Under the pieces are notes generated by a model. That model did no database searches and was not told where the DNA came from. It saw nothing but the letters and a program-made list of their open reading frames with translations. Shown piece after piece: positions 1-9,366 of a stretch of DNA of 64,000 nucleotides (the stretch's first letter is position 1; each line of letters begins with the position of its first letter). The DNA is from Citrobacter europaeus (GTDB lineage: Bacteria > Pseudomonadota > Gammaproteobacteria > Enterobacterales > Enterobacteriaceae), in assembly GCA_020099315.1 (NCBI GenBank), contig CP083650.1, forward strand, positions 1,860,001 to 1,924,000, written 5' to 3'. Made by a program: the position numbers and the translations under genes.

Positions 1-458
1 TGGCCAGCCAGCAAAGCGGGGTTCCGCATCATCTTATTCTGGCACAGGCGGCGCTGGAGTCCGGATGGGGGCAGCGACAAATCCGTCGTGAAAATGGCGA
101 ACCAAGCTTTAACATTTTTGGCGTGAAGGCTTCGGGAAGCTGGAAAGGCCCAACCACCGAAATCACCACCACCGAATATGAAAACGGTGAGGCGAAAAAG
201 GTGAAAGCCAGATTCCGCGTGTATAGCTCTTACCTGGAGGCGCTGTCGGATTATGTCGGTCTGATATCGCGTAACCCGCGCTATGCGGCGGTGACCGCTG
301 CCGCGACAGCCGAGCAAGGCGCACAGGCATTGCAAAATGCCGGTTACGCAACTGACCCTAACTATGCGCGTAAATTAACCAACATGATCCAGCAGTTGAA
401 ATCGATGAGCGAAAAAGTGAGCAAAACCTACAGCACGAACATCGATAATCTCTTTTAA
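1..458 (+). CDS. flgJ: FlgJ C-terminal part (flagellar peptidoglycan hydrolase), 5' truncated by the window
   Basis: The reading frame is open from base 3 to the TAA at 456-458 and covers the C-terminal muramidase half of FlgJ. FlgJ cuts peptidoglycan in the periplasm so that the flagellar rod can pass, and its N-terminal half (outside the window) caps the growing rod. Visible are AALESGWG, which carries the catalytic Glu of this glucosaminidase family, then NIFGVK and the YLEALSDYVGLI stretch typical of FlgJ. flgK and flgL follow on the same strand, as in the E. coli and Salmonella flagellar operons. The start lies upstream of the window. Confidence 0.95.
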   Translation, partial: ASQQSGVPHHLILAQAALESGWGQRQIRRENGEPSFNIFGVKASGSWKGPTTEITTTEYENGEAKKVKARFRVYSSYLEALSDYVGLISRNPRYAAVTAAATAEQGAQALQNAGYATDPNYARKLTNMIQQLKSMSEKVSKTYSTNIDNLF

Positions 459-522
459 ATAGCTCAAGTCTACCGACCTGCTGCCGATAATAACGAGTAT
501 TGAAGGATTACAAGGAACCTCC

Positions 523-2181
523 ATGTCCAGCTTGATTAATAACGCGATGAGTGGACTTAGCGCAGCGCAGGCCGCGTTGAATACCGCCAGTAATAACATC
601 TCCAGCTATAACGTTGCCGGGTACACCCGCCAAACGACAATTATGGCGCAGGCGAACAGCACGCTGGGTGCGGGGGGCTGGGTTGGCAATGGCGTCTATG
701 TTTCTGGCGTACAGCGCGAATATGATTCTTTTATCACGAATCAGTTGCGTGCAGCGCAGAACCAGAGCAGCGGCCTGACAACGCGCTATGAGCAAATGTC
801 GAAAATCGACAATCTGCTTTCCAGTAAAACCAGTTCAATTTCCACCTCAATGCAGGGTTTTTTTACCAGCCTGCAGACGCTGGTCAGTAATGCAGAAGAC
901 CCGGCTGCGCGTCAGGCACTGATTGGTAAAGCTGATGGTTTAGTGAATCAGTTCAGAACAACCGATCAGTATCTGCGCGATCAGGATAAGCAGGTCAATA
1001 CTGCGATCAAAGCCAGCGTAGATCAGATCAACAACTACTCAAAGCAGATTGCCAGCCTCAACGATCAGATTTCCCGTCTGACCGGCGTTGGCGCGGGCGC
1101 ATCGCCTAACGATCTACTCGATCAGCGTGACCAACTGGTTAGCGATCTGAACAAACTTGTCGGCGTTGAAGTCAGTGTCCAGGATGGCGGCACCTATAAC
1201 GTAACGATGGCGAACGGCTATTCACTGGTACAGGGCAGCAACGCCCGCCAACTGGCCGCAGTACCGTCCAGTGCCGATCCAACACGCACTACGGTTGCCT
1301 ATGTTGATGGCGTTGCCGGAAATGTTGAAATTCCTGAAAAACTCATTGATACCGGCTCATTGGGCGGTTTGATGACGTTCCGTTCTCAAGAGCTGGACCA
1401 GACGCGTAACACGCTGGGGCAACTGGCACTGGCGTTTGCCGATGCATTTAATACGCAGCATAAAGAAGGTTTTGATGCCAATGGTGATGCTGGTAAAGAC
1501 TTCTTTGCTATCGGCGGTCCATCTGTGCTCAGTAATACCAAAAATACTGGGACAGGGTCGTTAACTGCAAAAGTTACTGATAGCTCAGCAGTGCAGGCTA
1601 CTGATTACAATATTACTTTTGATGGTACTGACTGGCAGGTAACTCGCCTTGCAGATAATACCAGCTTTAAGGCGACCGTCACTGGTGGAAAAATGTCCTT
1701 TGATGGGCTGGAGATAACCGTAGGGGCGGGAGCGAAAGCGAATGATAGCTTTACGGTGAAGCCAGTGGGTAATGTCATTGTTGATATGAAAGTGGCTGTG
1801 ACTGATGAGTCGAAAATCGCCATGGCCGAAGTATCCAAAAATGATATCGATCCAGATAAGGATAAAGGGAAAAGCGATAACCGTAACGGCCAAAAATTGT
1901 TGGATCTGCAAACCAAAGCGACTGTCGGAAATAAAACCTTCAATGACGCGTACGCAACGCTGGTGAGCGATGTCGGGAATAAAACCGCTACCCTGAAAAC
2001 CAGCGCCACCACCCAGAACAACGTAGTTACGCAGCTTTCTAATCAGCAACAGTCGATTTCCGGGGTTAACCTCGATGAAGAGTACGGCAATTTGCAGCGT
2101 TATCAACAGTATTACCTGGCCAACGCACAAGTGCTGCAAACAGCAAATTCGCTCTTTGATGCGCTTCTGAATATTCGCTAA
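523..2181 (+). CDS. flgK: FlgK, hook-filament junction protein 1 (HAP1)
   Basis: 552 aa, close to the 547-553 aa of E. coli and Salmonella FlgK. It forms the first ring between hook and filament and is exported by the flagellar type III system, so no signal peptide is expected and none is present. The N-terminus has the conserved D0 pattern (SNNISSYNVAGYTRQ), and the C-terminus ends in the matching amphipathic helix (QYYLANAQVLQTANSLFDALLNIR region). AAGGAA precedes the ATG at 523. The stretch near 1540-1870 is visibly less GC-rich and corresponds to the variable exposed domain. flgL begins 14 bp downstream. Confidence 0.97.
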   Translation: MSSLINNAMSGLSAAQAALNTASNNISSYNVAGYTRQTTIMAQANSTLGAGGWVGNGVYVSGVQREYDSFITNQLRAAQNQSSGLTTRYEQMSKIDNLLSSKTSSISTSMQGFFTSLQTLVSNAEDPAARQALIGKADGLVNQFRTTDQYLRDQDKQVNTAIKASVDQINNYSKQIASLNDQISRLTGVGAGASPNDLLDQRDQLVSDLNKLVGVEVSVQDGGTYNVTMANGYSLVQGSNARQLAAVPSSADPTRTTVAYVDGVAGNVEIPEKLIDTGSLGGLMTFRSQELDQTRNTLGQLALAFADAFNTQHKEGFDANGDAGKDFFAIGGPSVLSNTKNTGTGSLTAKVTDSSAVQATDYNITFDGTDWQVTRLADNTSFKATVTGGKMSFDGLEITVGAGAKANDSFTVKPVGNVIVDMKVAVTDESKIAMAEVSKNDIDPDKDKGKSDNRNGQKLLDLQTKATVGNKTFNDAYATLVSDVGNKTATLKTSATTQNNVVTQLSNQQQSISGVNLDEEYGNLQRYQQYYLANAQVLQTANSLFDALLNIR

Positions 2182-2195
2182 GGGAGAGGGACTCA

Positions 2196-3149
2196 ATGCG
2201 TATTAGTACTCAGATGATGTACCAGCAGAACATGCGTGGCATTACCAACTCTCAGGCCGAATGGATAAAATTTGGTGAGCAGATGTCAACGGGCAAACGC
2301 GTGATCAACCCGTCTGACGATCCGATTGCCGCCTCGCAGGCTGTAGTGCTTTCTCAGGCTCAGGCGCAAAACAGCCAATATACGCTGGCGCGTACTTTCG
2401 CGACGCAAAAAGTGTCACTGGAAGAGAACGTTTTAAGCCGGGCGACGACCGCGATTACCGCGGCGCAGGAAAAAATTGTCAACGCCGGCAACGGTACATT
2501 GAGCGATGACAACAGAGCATCGTTAGCGACTGATTTGCAAGGGCTCCGCGATCAACTGATGAATTTGGCTAACAGTACCGACGGTAATGGTCGCTATATC
2601 TTTGGCGGCTACAAAACCGAAGTTCCACCATTTGCCCAGACTGATGGTACTTATAGCGGTGGAACTGAAAATATCACCCAACAGGTTGATGCCGCTCGGT
2701 CAATGGTGATTGGTCATACCGGAGATAAAATTTTTAACTCGGTGACCAGCAACGCGGTTCCGGAGCCAGATGGTAGCAAGTCTGAAACGAACTTATTCGT
2801 AATGCTGGATACAGCTATTGCAGCCCTGAATACGCCGATTGAAGGCGATGATGTGGCGAAAGCAAAGGCCGCTGAAGCGATTGATAAAACCAACCGTGGT
2901 TTAAAGAATTCACTCAATAATGTGTTGAGCGTCCGTGCGGAATTAGGCACGCAGCTTAGCGAATTAAGCTCGCTGGATTCACTGGGAGCCGATCGTGCAC
3001 TGGGTCAAACTCAGCAGATGAGCAATCTGGTGGATGTTGACTGGAACGCAGCGATTTCGTCCTACGTGATGCAGCAGGCTGCACTGCAGGCATCGTACAA
3101 AACGTTTACCGATATGCAGGGCATGTCGCTGTTCCAGCTTAACCGGTAA
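2196..3149 (+). CDS. flgL: FlgL, hook-filament junction protein 3 (HAP3)
   Basis: 317 aa, the usual FlgL length. It forms the second junction ring, to which flagellin attaches. The N-terminus (MRISTQMMYQQNM) and the flagellin-like QMSTGKRVINPSDDP motif near residue 35 are diagnostic, and the C-terminal helix ends in SLFQLNR. It is cotranscribed with flgK (14-bp gap, GGGAGAGG ribosome binding site) and followed at once by a strong terminator, so it closes the flg operon. Confidence 0.97.
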   Translation: MRISTQMMYQQNMRGITNSQAEWIKFGEQMSTGKRVINPSDDPIAASQAVVLSQAQAQNSQYTLARTFATQKVSLEENVLSRATTAITAAQEKIVNAGNGTLSDDNRASLATDLQGLRDQLMNLANSTDGNGRYIFGGYKTEVPPFAQTDGTYSGGTENITQQVDAARSMVIGHTGDKIFNSVTSNAVPEPDGSKSETNLFVMLDTAIAALNTPIEGDDVAKAKAAEAIDKTNRGLKNSLNNVLSVRAELGTQLSELSSLDSLGADRALGQTQQMSNLVDVDWNAAISSYVMQQAALQASYKTFTDMQGMSLFQLNR

Positions 3150-3191
3150 CGACCTTTTTTGAACATATCATGAAACTGGATATGTTTGTCT

Positions 3192-3228
3192 GCCCGCTCC
3201 TTTAACACCCCGGAGCGGGCATTTTTTT
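3192..3228 (+). terminator. Intrinsic terminator after flgL
   Basis: A perfect 9-bp GC-rich stem (GCCCGCTCC / GGAGCGGGC) is followed by a run of seven T. It ends the flagellar operon. The T run touches the stop codon of the convergent MFS gene, so it separates the two units. Confidence 0.9.
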
Positions 3229-4426
3229 AGGCCACGGTTGTTTTTCTCAGTGACAGATTCCCCGTTAATCTTATTACCAGCGCAATCGCACCGCTAAACG
3301 TTGCCAGCGTAACCACACCTTCCCAGTCTGCCTGCGCGTAGACCTGACTTCCGAGAACCGAACCCAACGCCATACCGATAAATACCATTGTAAACAGTAG
3401 CGCGTTCAGGCGTCCACGTGCCTGGGGCTCGAGGCCATAGACCAGGTTCTGGTGGGCAACCAGGCTGGATTGCAATCCGAGATCAAAACCTACCGCCGAA
3501 AGGGCAATAAGCAGCCACTGCCCCTGTACTGGCAGGGCGGGTAACAGGAACATCAGGGCGAAAGATACTGTTACCAGCAAAGCACCTAACTGCGCCACTT
3601 TCGCTGCGCCCACTTTGTCGGCAAGATGGCCTGCCAGCGGCGCGGCAAGCGCACCAGCCGCGCCCGCGATACCAAACGCGCCAGCCATAGCGCTACCCAT
3701 GTGATAATGCTCAGATAACATCACTGCCAACGTGGACCAGAAGGCGCTAAAGGCAACAGACAGAAAGCCTTGTGCCAGCGCCGCGCGGCGCAATGCGGGA
3801 TACCGCTGCCACAGTTGCGCCATTGAGAGCAGTAATGACGGGTAGCTCAGCGTGGAATGGACAGCAAAACGAGGGAGCACTTTCCACATGATGGTGGAAA
3901 TCACAGCAATGCTGAAGGCTGCGAGTTGATACATTTCGCGCCAGCCAAACGCCTCACCTATTAGCCCGCTAACGGTACGTGAAAGTAAAATTCCCAGCAG
4001 CAGGCCCGTCATCACGGTACCTACCGTTTTTCCCTGCTTGCCTTCAGGGGCCAGAATTGCCGCAGCGGGAACGATGTCCTGCGCCATGGTTGCCGCCATT
4101 CCCATCAACAGGCTGACCAGTAAAAGCGAATGCAATTGGCCGGTAAAGCTGCAGGCCAGAAGCAGTACGGCGAGCGCGAGGCTTTTCAACAGGATTAGCG
4201 TCCGACGGTCATAGCGGTCGCCTAATGGTAATAAAAAGAAAATCCCCAACGCGTAACCCGCCTGGGTTAGCGTCGGAACCAGCCCCATGCCGGTGATGCT
4301 TAGGGCCAGATCCTGACCCATTAAGGGCAGAAGCGGCTGGGCATAATAGATGGATGCCACGCTGAATCCGGCGCCTGATGCCAGTACAAAAATAACCCAA
4401 CGGGTAAGGGCGGTATGTGTGTTCAC
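3227..4426 (-). CDS. MFS transporter, probable drug or metabolite exporter
   Basis: About 399 aa with twelve predicted hydrophobic segments, the usual major facilitator size. The loop between helices 2 and 3 has the MFS motif GDRYDRRTLILL, and a related ADKVGAAK loop lies in the second half. The frame opens at 4444, but I prefer the GTG at 4426 because GAGGAA sits six bases upstream; it gives MNTHTALTRW. The substrate cannot be read from sequence. It is transcribed divergently from a LysR-type gene across a short region with a 15-bp palindrome, the classic regulator/target arrangement. K-12 has no such pair between flgL and rne (recall). Confidence 0.85.
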   Translation of the reverse strand: MNTHTALTRWVIFVLASGAGFSVASIYYAQPLLPLMGQDLALSITGMGLVPTLTQAGYALGIFFLLPLGDRYDRRTLILLKSLALAVLLLACSFTGQLHSLLLVSLLMGMAATMAQDIVPAAAILAPEGKQGKTVGTVMTGLLLGILLSRTVSGLIGEAFGWREMYQLAAFSIAVISTIMWKVLPRFAVHSTLSYPSLLLSMAQLWQRYPALRRAALAQGFLSVAFSAFWSTLAVMLSEHYHMGSAMAGAFGIAGAAGALAAPLAGHLADKVGAAKVAQLGALLVTVSFALMFLLPALPVQGQWLLIALSAVGFDLGLQSSLVAHQNLVYGLEPQARGRLNALLFTMVFIGMALGSVLGSQVYAQADWEGVVTLATFSGAIALVIRLTGNLSLRKTTVA

Positions 4427-4509
4427 AGTTGATTCCTCAATCACAGGATGTGCGGCTATTTTTAACCTTCAGCGGGTGGCGCGGTAGCGAGCGCGGTGGT
4501 AAAACAGTT

Positions 4510-4524
4510 ATACGTCAGACGTAT
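4510..4524. promoter_or_regulatory. Palindromic candidate LysR operator
   Basis: ATACGTC-A-GACGTAT is a perfect 7+1+7 palindrome in the intergenic region between the divergent MFS and LysR genes. LysR proteins typically bind palindromes of this T-N11-A type near their own divergent promoters. The link to this regulator is inferred from position. Confidence 0.55.
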
Positions 4525-4564
4525 GAAGAAACCTGGAATGGTAAAAACTTAGCGTATAGATAGA

Positions 4565-5473
4565 GTGGAGCTGATGCGCACGTTTGTGCGTATCGTCGAG
4601 GCGGGGTCGCTTTCAGCAGCGGCAAAGCAGATGGGGACAACGCAGGCGACCGTCAGTCGACGGTTACAATCCCTGGAAGCGCTGCTGGGTGTAAAACTGA
4701 TCATGCGCACCACGCATGCGATGAAACTGACCGACGACGGCGAACGCGGCTACCAGCATGCCAAGAATATTATTGATGCCTGGCTGGCGCTGGAAGATGG
4801 ACTCAATGTTACGGAGGATGAACCGGTGGGAACGCTGCGAGTACGTGCTCCGCATGCGTTCGGGCAGCAACAGCTTCTTGAACCGCTTTTGCAGTTTCTT
4901 TCGCGCTATCCGCAGTTGTCGGTAGAGTGGATGCTCAATGATAAAACCGTTGATTTCCTGAGCGATAATATTGATTGCGCCATCAGGGTTGGGGCAGAGG
5001 TTGATCCAGCGACGGTCTCGGTTTTACTGGCTGAGGTTCCTCGTAGCATGGTAGTGAATCCTGCTTTGCTTGAGCAATATAGCGAGCTTTCGCATCCGGA
5101 GCAGTTATCAACGCTGCCATGGATTGCAGTGAACACGTTTTACCAGCACAGCATTTCGTTGCTGCATCAACCACGTAATGAACCTGTTACGCTGAATATT
5201 ACACCCAGATTAAGCACCGACAGCATTTATGTCGCAAGAAATGCCGCCCTGGCAGGGTTGGGGGTGGCCATTGTTTCAAGCTGGATGGTCGAGGAGGATA
5301 TTGCCCGTGGACGACTGGTTACGCTGTTTCCCGAGTGGCATGCGGCGTCGTTGCCTGTACATTTGGTTTATCCCTGGGCGCGTTACTATCCCACCCGATT
5401 ACGCAAGTTTCTGGCGTTAATGAAAGATGTCATGCCGCAGCTAACGGGGATGAAACGCGTAGAGCAGGTATAA
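4565..5473 (+). CDS. LysR-family transcriptional regulator
   Basis: 302 aa, a normal LysR length. The N-terminal winged helix-turn-helix is plain (FVRIVEAGSLSAAAKQMGTTQATVSRRL, about residues 7-35). It is followed by the effector-binding domain, which includes LAGLGVAIVSSWMV. The start is uncertain: GTG 4565 gives MELMRTFV but has no clear ribosome site, while ATG 4574 has GGAG only three bases away. An in-frame stop at 4550 rules out anything longer. It probably controls the divergent MFS gene; the effector is unknown. Confidence 0.85.
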   Translation: MELMRTFVRIVEAGSLSAAAKQMGTTQATVSRRLQSLEALLGVKLIMRTTHAMKLTDDGERGYQHAKNIIDAWLALEDGLNVTEDEPVGTLRVRAPHAFGQQQLLEPLLQFLSRYPQLSVEWMLNDKTVDFLSDNIDCAIRVGAEVDPATVSVLLAEVPRSMVVNPALLEQYSELSHPEQLSTLPWIAVNTFYQHSISLLHQPRNEPVTLNITPRLSTDSIYVARNAALAGLGVAIVSSWMVEEDIARGRLVTLFPEWHAASLPVHLVYPWARYYPTRLRKFLALMKDVMPQLTGMKRVEQV

Positions 5474-5474
5474 A

Positions 5475-5498
5475 AAAGCCGACCCGAAGGTCGGCTTT
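5475..5498. terminator. Bidirectional terminator between the LysR gene and rne
   Basis: A 10-bp stem, AAAGCCGACC / GGTCGGCTTT with a CGAA tetraloop, lies directly after the LysR stop and 16 bp before the end of the convergent rne gene. The A-rich and T-rich flanks allow it to work in both directions. Confidence 0.85.
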
Positions 5499-5513
5499 GA
5501 TGTTGATTACGTC

Positions 5514-8500
5514 TTACTCAACGGGCTGTGGGCGTGTTGCTGGCGCAGTCGCCTGATGTGTGGCGCTGTGTCCACCTGCGGCACCTTTCCCTTCAAAGGC
5601 GAATGCCGGGCGCTGCCACTCGCTATGACGCGGCGCTTCAGGCACATACTCTGGTGCCGGTGCGCGCGTCATCGGCGCGGTTGCATGGCTGTGAAGATGT
5701 TCCGTGTCAACGCTGGTTGCGACAACTTCAGCCTTAACGACTGCGGCTTCGACGACAGGAGCTGCAACAACTTCTTTCGGCGCTGCAACTTCTTCAACAA
5801 CCGGTGCGGTTTCCACAACTGGCGCTGTTTCCACAACCTCAGCGATCTCTTCAACCACTTCAGGCTGAGAAATAACAACTTCCGCAGGCGCATCGACAAC
5901 CGGCGCAGTCACGACTTCAGCGACAGGTTCGGCTTTCGCAACGGTTTCCTCGGCAACAGGTGCGTCGGATTCGGCGATAATTTGCGGTTGTTCATCGACC
6001 GGAGTAGCAATGACTTCCGGATGCGTGGTTTCAACCTGTGCGGTTTCAACAGCGGCGGCCTGAGGTTCGGCATTAACCACCTCTGGCTGTACGGTTTCAA
6101 CCGACGCCGGGGCGTCCACAATGTGCTCAACGGCAGCTGCAACCTGAGGCTCTACGACCACAGTCGCAGTTTGCTCCTGAACCATTTCCTGTTCGCGCTG
6201 CTCTTCAACCTGCTGATCCTGAGGACGAGCGACAGGGTAGCGGATCCATACTTTGCCGGACGCTAATTCTGGAGATGCGCAGGCGACCGTTAATGGCATC
6301 GGCGACTGAACCGGATAACGCTCGTCACGATAACGACGACGACGCTGACCACTTACGCGCAGATGGCGAGGAGAACGACGGGAACGACGCGGCATACCAT
6401 TTGAGTCGCGCGCTTCGCTGTTGTCATCCTGCTCAGTCGCAACGACGACTGGCAGATCAACTTTCGCCAGTTCGGTACGCTGTGCCGGTGCTGGCTGTTC
6501 AGTTGGTTGAACGACAGCCGTTTCAGCGATCGCAGCGGCAGTTGCCACTTCAGCTTCAACAGCCGGGCTATCTGTGAAACGAACTTTCTGATTCAACTGA
6601 CGCTGTTTACGGCGAGTCTGAGGCTGACGTACGCGCTCTTCCTGCTCGGTATCCCGCGCTGGCTGTTCAGCCAGGTTCAGCTCTTTAACTTCTTGCTGCG
6701 CCTGACGTTTGTCATCGTTACGACGGCGGTTGCGCTCGCGACGCGGAGCCTGCTGCTCATCACCGGATTTCGCTTTGTCGGCGACATCAACGGACTGCTG
6801 GCGGTTATCGCGCGCTTCCGCATTTTGCTGCTGAGACTGACGGCGGTTACGGCGGTTATCTTCACGGTTTTCGCCGCTTTCTGATCGCTCGTTACGGTTA
6901 TCACGATCGCCACGGTTGTCGCGATTATCACGACGGTCGTTACGGTCGCGACGATTGTTCTGCCGCGGTTTACGACGATCCTGCTGGCGTTCGGTTTTCT
7001 CTTCAGCTTTCGGTGCAGGTTGTTCAACCGGTTTCACTTCTTCGCTGCCACCGAAGATGGACTTCAGTGCGCCAAAGAAACGGCTAATCAAACCCGGTTG
7101 TGCGGCGACGGCTGCGGTCGCTGCTGCGGCTTTAGGCGCGGCGGCTTTCGCTGCAGGCTCCTGCGGTGCAGGGGCTGGCGGCACGTCTGGCATAGCAAAG
7201 GTAGCTAATGCCGGCTGTTCTGGCTGTTTACGCTCGACGTATTCTTCTTCCGTCGGCAATGCCATCGCTTCTTCATGCAGTTTTGGCAGCAGGTAGCTCA
7301 GGGTTGGTGTTTCTTCCCCTTTGCGTACACGCAGTACGGAGTAATGCGGGGTTTCCATCTGATCGTTTGGCACAATCACACAGCGCACGCCATTCTGACG
7401 CGTTTCGATGGCATTTACCGCGGTACGTTTTTCGTTGAGCAGGTAGGATGCGATCGGCACAGGAACAATAGCATGAACTTCCTGGGTATTTTCTTTCAGC
7501 GCTTCTTCTTCGATCAGACGCAGAATAGACAGCGACAGTGATTCGTTGTCACGTACGGTACCCGTACCGGAACAGCGTGGGCATACGTGATGGCTGGATT
7601 CACCCAGAGACGGGCTCAGACGCTGACGGGACATCTCCAGCAGGCCGAAGCGTGAAATATGACTGATCTGAATACGCGCCCGGTCCTGACGCACGGCTTC
7701 GCGTAGACGGTTTTCAACCGCGCGCTGGTGGCGAACCGGAGTCATATCGATGAAGTCGATGACAATCAGGCCACCGAGGTCGCGCAGACGCAGCTGACGA
7801 GCAATTTCATCGGCAGCTTCAAGGTTGGTGTTGAACGCTGTTTCTTCGATGTCGCCGCCGCGGGTAGCGCGTGCGGAGTTGATATCGATAGCGGTCAGCG
7901 CTTCGGTGCTGTCGATAACGATTGAGCCGCCTGACGGCAGGCGCACTTCGCGCTGGAACGCAGACTCAATCTGAGACTCGATTTGATAGTGGCTGAACAG
8001 CGGAATTTCACCGGTGTACAGTTTGATTTTGCTGCTGAAATCCGGACGACCCAGCGCGGCGATGTGCTGACGCGCCATCTCCATCACTTTCGGGTTGTCG
8101 ATGAGGATTTCGCCGATGTCCTGACGCAAGTAGTCACGGAATGCGCGAACGATAACGTTGCTTTCCTGATGGATCAGGAACGGAGCAGGGCGACTGTCAG
8201 CGGCTTTTTGAATCGCTTCCCAGTGCTTCAGGCGGAAGCTCAGGTCCCACTGCAGCGCTTCGGCGGATTTGCCGACGCCTGCGGTACGCACGATAAGCCC
8301 CATGCCATCAGGCAGTTCCAGACTTGCCAACGCTTCTTTTAATTCGGTACGGTCGTCGCCTTCAATGCGACGGGAGATGCCGCCCGCGCGCGGGTTGTTC
8401 GGCATCAGAACCAGATAACTCCCTGCCAGGCTGATAAAGGTAGTCAGCGCAGCGCCTTTATTGCCGCGTTCTTCTTTATCGATCTGAACGATGACTTCCT

Positions 8501-8792
8501 GACCTTCGCGCAACACATCTTTAATGTTGGGACGACCATGGGAGTTGTAATTAGCGGGGAAGTATTCGCGGGCAATTTCTTTTAACGGGAGGAAACCGTG
8601 ACGTTCAGCGCCGTAATCAACAAAAGCCGCTTCCAGACTCGGTTCAATACGGGTAATTTTGCCTTTATAGATGTTGGCTTTTTTCTGTTCGTGTCCAGGA
8701 CTTTCGATATCCAGATCGTACAGACGCTGCCCATCTACAAGGGCGACACGCAACTCTTCCTGCTGAGTCGCGTTAATTAACATTCTTTTCAT
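5514..8792 (-). CDS. rne: RNase E, essential endoribonuclease and degradosome scaffold
   Basis: 1092 aa, slightly longer than E. coli RNase E (1061). It starts mRNA decay and processes rRNA and tRNA at the inner membrane. The N-terminal half is collinear with E. coli: an S1 RNA-binding domain (about residues 35-125), the catalytic Asp pair in LTAIDINS and VIDFIDM (E. coli D303 and D346), and the Zn-link Cys in CPRCSGTG. The C-terminal half is disordered, with Arg-rich RNA-binding stretches (about 600-700), then Val/Glu/Pro/Ala-rich repeats, and ends in TRPQPVE, the PNPase-binding tail. Extra copies of short VVE/AP repeats near residues 930-1020 account for the added length. Confidence 0.97.
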   Translation of the reverse strand: MKRMLINATQQEELRVALVDGQRLYDLDIESPGHEQKKANIYKGKITRIEPSLEAAFVDYGAERHGFLPLKEIAREYFPANYNSHGRPNIKDVLREGQEVIVQIDKEERGNKGAALTTFISLAGSYLVLMPNNPRAGGISRRIEGDDRTELKEALASLELPDGMGLIVRTAGVGKSAEALQWDLSFRLKHWEAIQKAADSRPAPFLIHQESNVIVRAFRDYLRQDIGEILIDNPKVMEMARQHIAALGRPDFSSKIKLYTGEIPLFSHYQIESQIESAFQREVRLPSGGSIVIDSTEALTAIDINSARATRGGDIEETAFNTNLEAADEIARQLRLRDLGGLIVIDFIDMTPVRHQRAVENRLREAVRQDRARIQISHISRFGLLEMSRQRLSPSLGESSHHVCPRCSGTGTVRDNESLSLSILRLIEEEALKENTQEVHAIVPVPIASYLLNEKRTAVNAIETRQNGVRCVIVPNDQMETPHYSVLRVRKGEETPTLSYLLPKLHEEAMALPTEEEYVERKQPEQPALATFAMPDVPPAPAPQEPAAKAAAPKAAAATAAVAAQPGLISRFFGALKSIFGGSEEVKPVEQPAPKAEEKTERQQDRRKPRQNNRRDRNDRRDNRDNRGDRDNRNERSESGENREDNRRNRRQSQQQNAEARDNRQQSVDVADKAKSGDEQQAPRRERNRRRNDDKRQAQQEVKELNLAEQPARDTEQEERVRQPQTRRKQRQLNQKVRFTDSPAVEAEVATAAAIAETAVVQPTEQPAPAQRTELAKVDLPVVVATEQDDNSEARDSNGMPRRSRRSPRHLRVSGQRRRRYRDERYPVQSPMPLTVACASPELASGKVWIRYPVARPQDQQVEEQREQEMVQEQTATVVVEPQVAAAVEHIVDAPASVETVQPEVVNAEPQAAAVETAQVETTHPEVIATPVDEQPQIIAESDAPVAEETVAKAEPVAEVVTAPVVDAPAEVVISQPEVVEEIAEVVETAPVVETAPVVEEVAAPKEVVAAPVVEAAVVKAEVVATSVDTEHLHSHATAPMTRAPAPEYVPEAPRHSEWQRPAFAFEGKGAAGGHSATHQATAPATRPQPVE

Positions 8793-9366
8793 CGTAACTT
8801 ACTCATTATTCTTACATTGACGACTAAGCTGCGGGCAGAGTAATGCCTTTCCGGGTGTGAACCGATGGCCTCGTGTCTATTCGCGTCGCCAACCTCACGG
8901 TTATCGTCAGCTCAAAGAGGCGCAGAGTGTCGGTTGCCTGTATTTCATACGGAAACACAGCGCAATTATCAGGGGAACAGTCTGGGTGTTACTCTCCAGA
9001 AAAGCTTCCTTATTACCGGTAAGGACTGCAACCCGCAGCCCGCTAACTGCCTGAAAGATCAATACGTCTTACGCCATTGCTGCGTTGATGATCGGTCGGG
9101 CAAAATTGGGTCATTCCGGAAAAGTTCTTGTTTTAACAAGATTCAACACGGAAACAACCTCATTATTCCACTGCTAACCTTGTTATAGCAAGATGACTTT
9201 TGCCATTTATCACCCGGTTACTCACAGTTTTTTCACTTCCGCGTAGTGATTGCTTTAATAACCACCAAATCGGCTATGTCAAACTGAAGTAATAAGGTAT
9301 AGCAGTTAATATAAGCATAGAAAAATGTGTGGCGCGAATCTTGATGGCTATTTAAAATCGGCCCCC
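8793..9366. other. Divergent rne-rluC intergenic region with the long rne 5' leader
   Basis: This 574-bp stretch has no credible gene. In E. coli, rne has a leader of about 360 nt that folds into hairpins and lets RNase E limit its own synthesis. A transcript starting near 9155 here would have the same length. The right part, from about 9200, should hold the rluC promoter; I could not fix its position. Confidence 0.7.
9163..9191 (-). promoter_or_regulatory. Probable main rne promoter
   Basis: On the minus strand, TTGCTA (9186-9191) and AATAAT (9163-9168) are separated by 17 bp. The implied start near 9155 gives a leader of about 360 nt, equal to the known E. coli rne leader, which supports the assignment. 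Confidence 0.6.

Noticed and set aside
1585..2196. 203-codon minus-strand open frame opposite flgK
   Set aside because: It mirrors the flgK coding sequence and shows no family motif or start signal.
5556..6266. 236-codon plus-strand open frame opposite rne
   Set aside because: It lies antisense to the repetitive RNase E tail, is odd in composition (Asn, Arg, Phe and Cys runs) and has no ribosome site. It is a by-product of the codon usage of rne.
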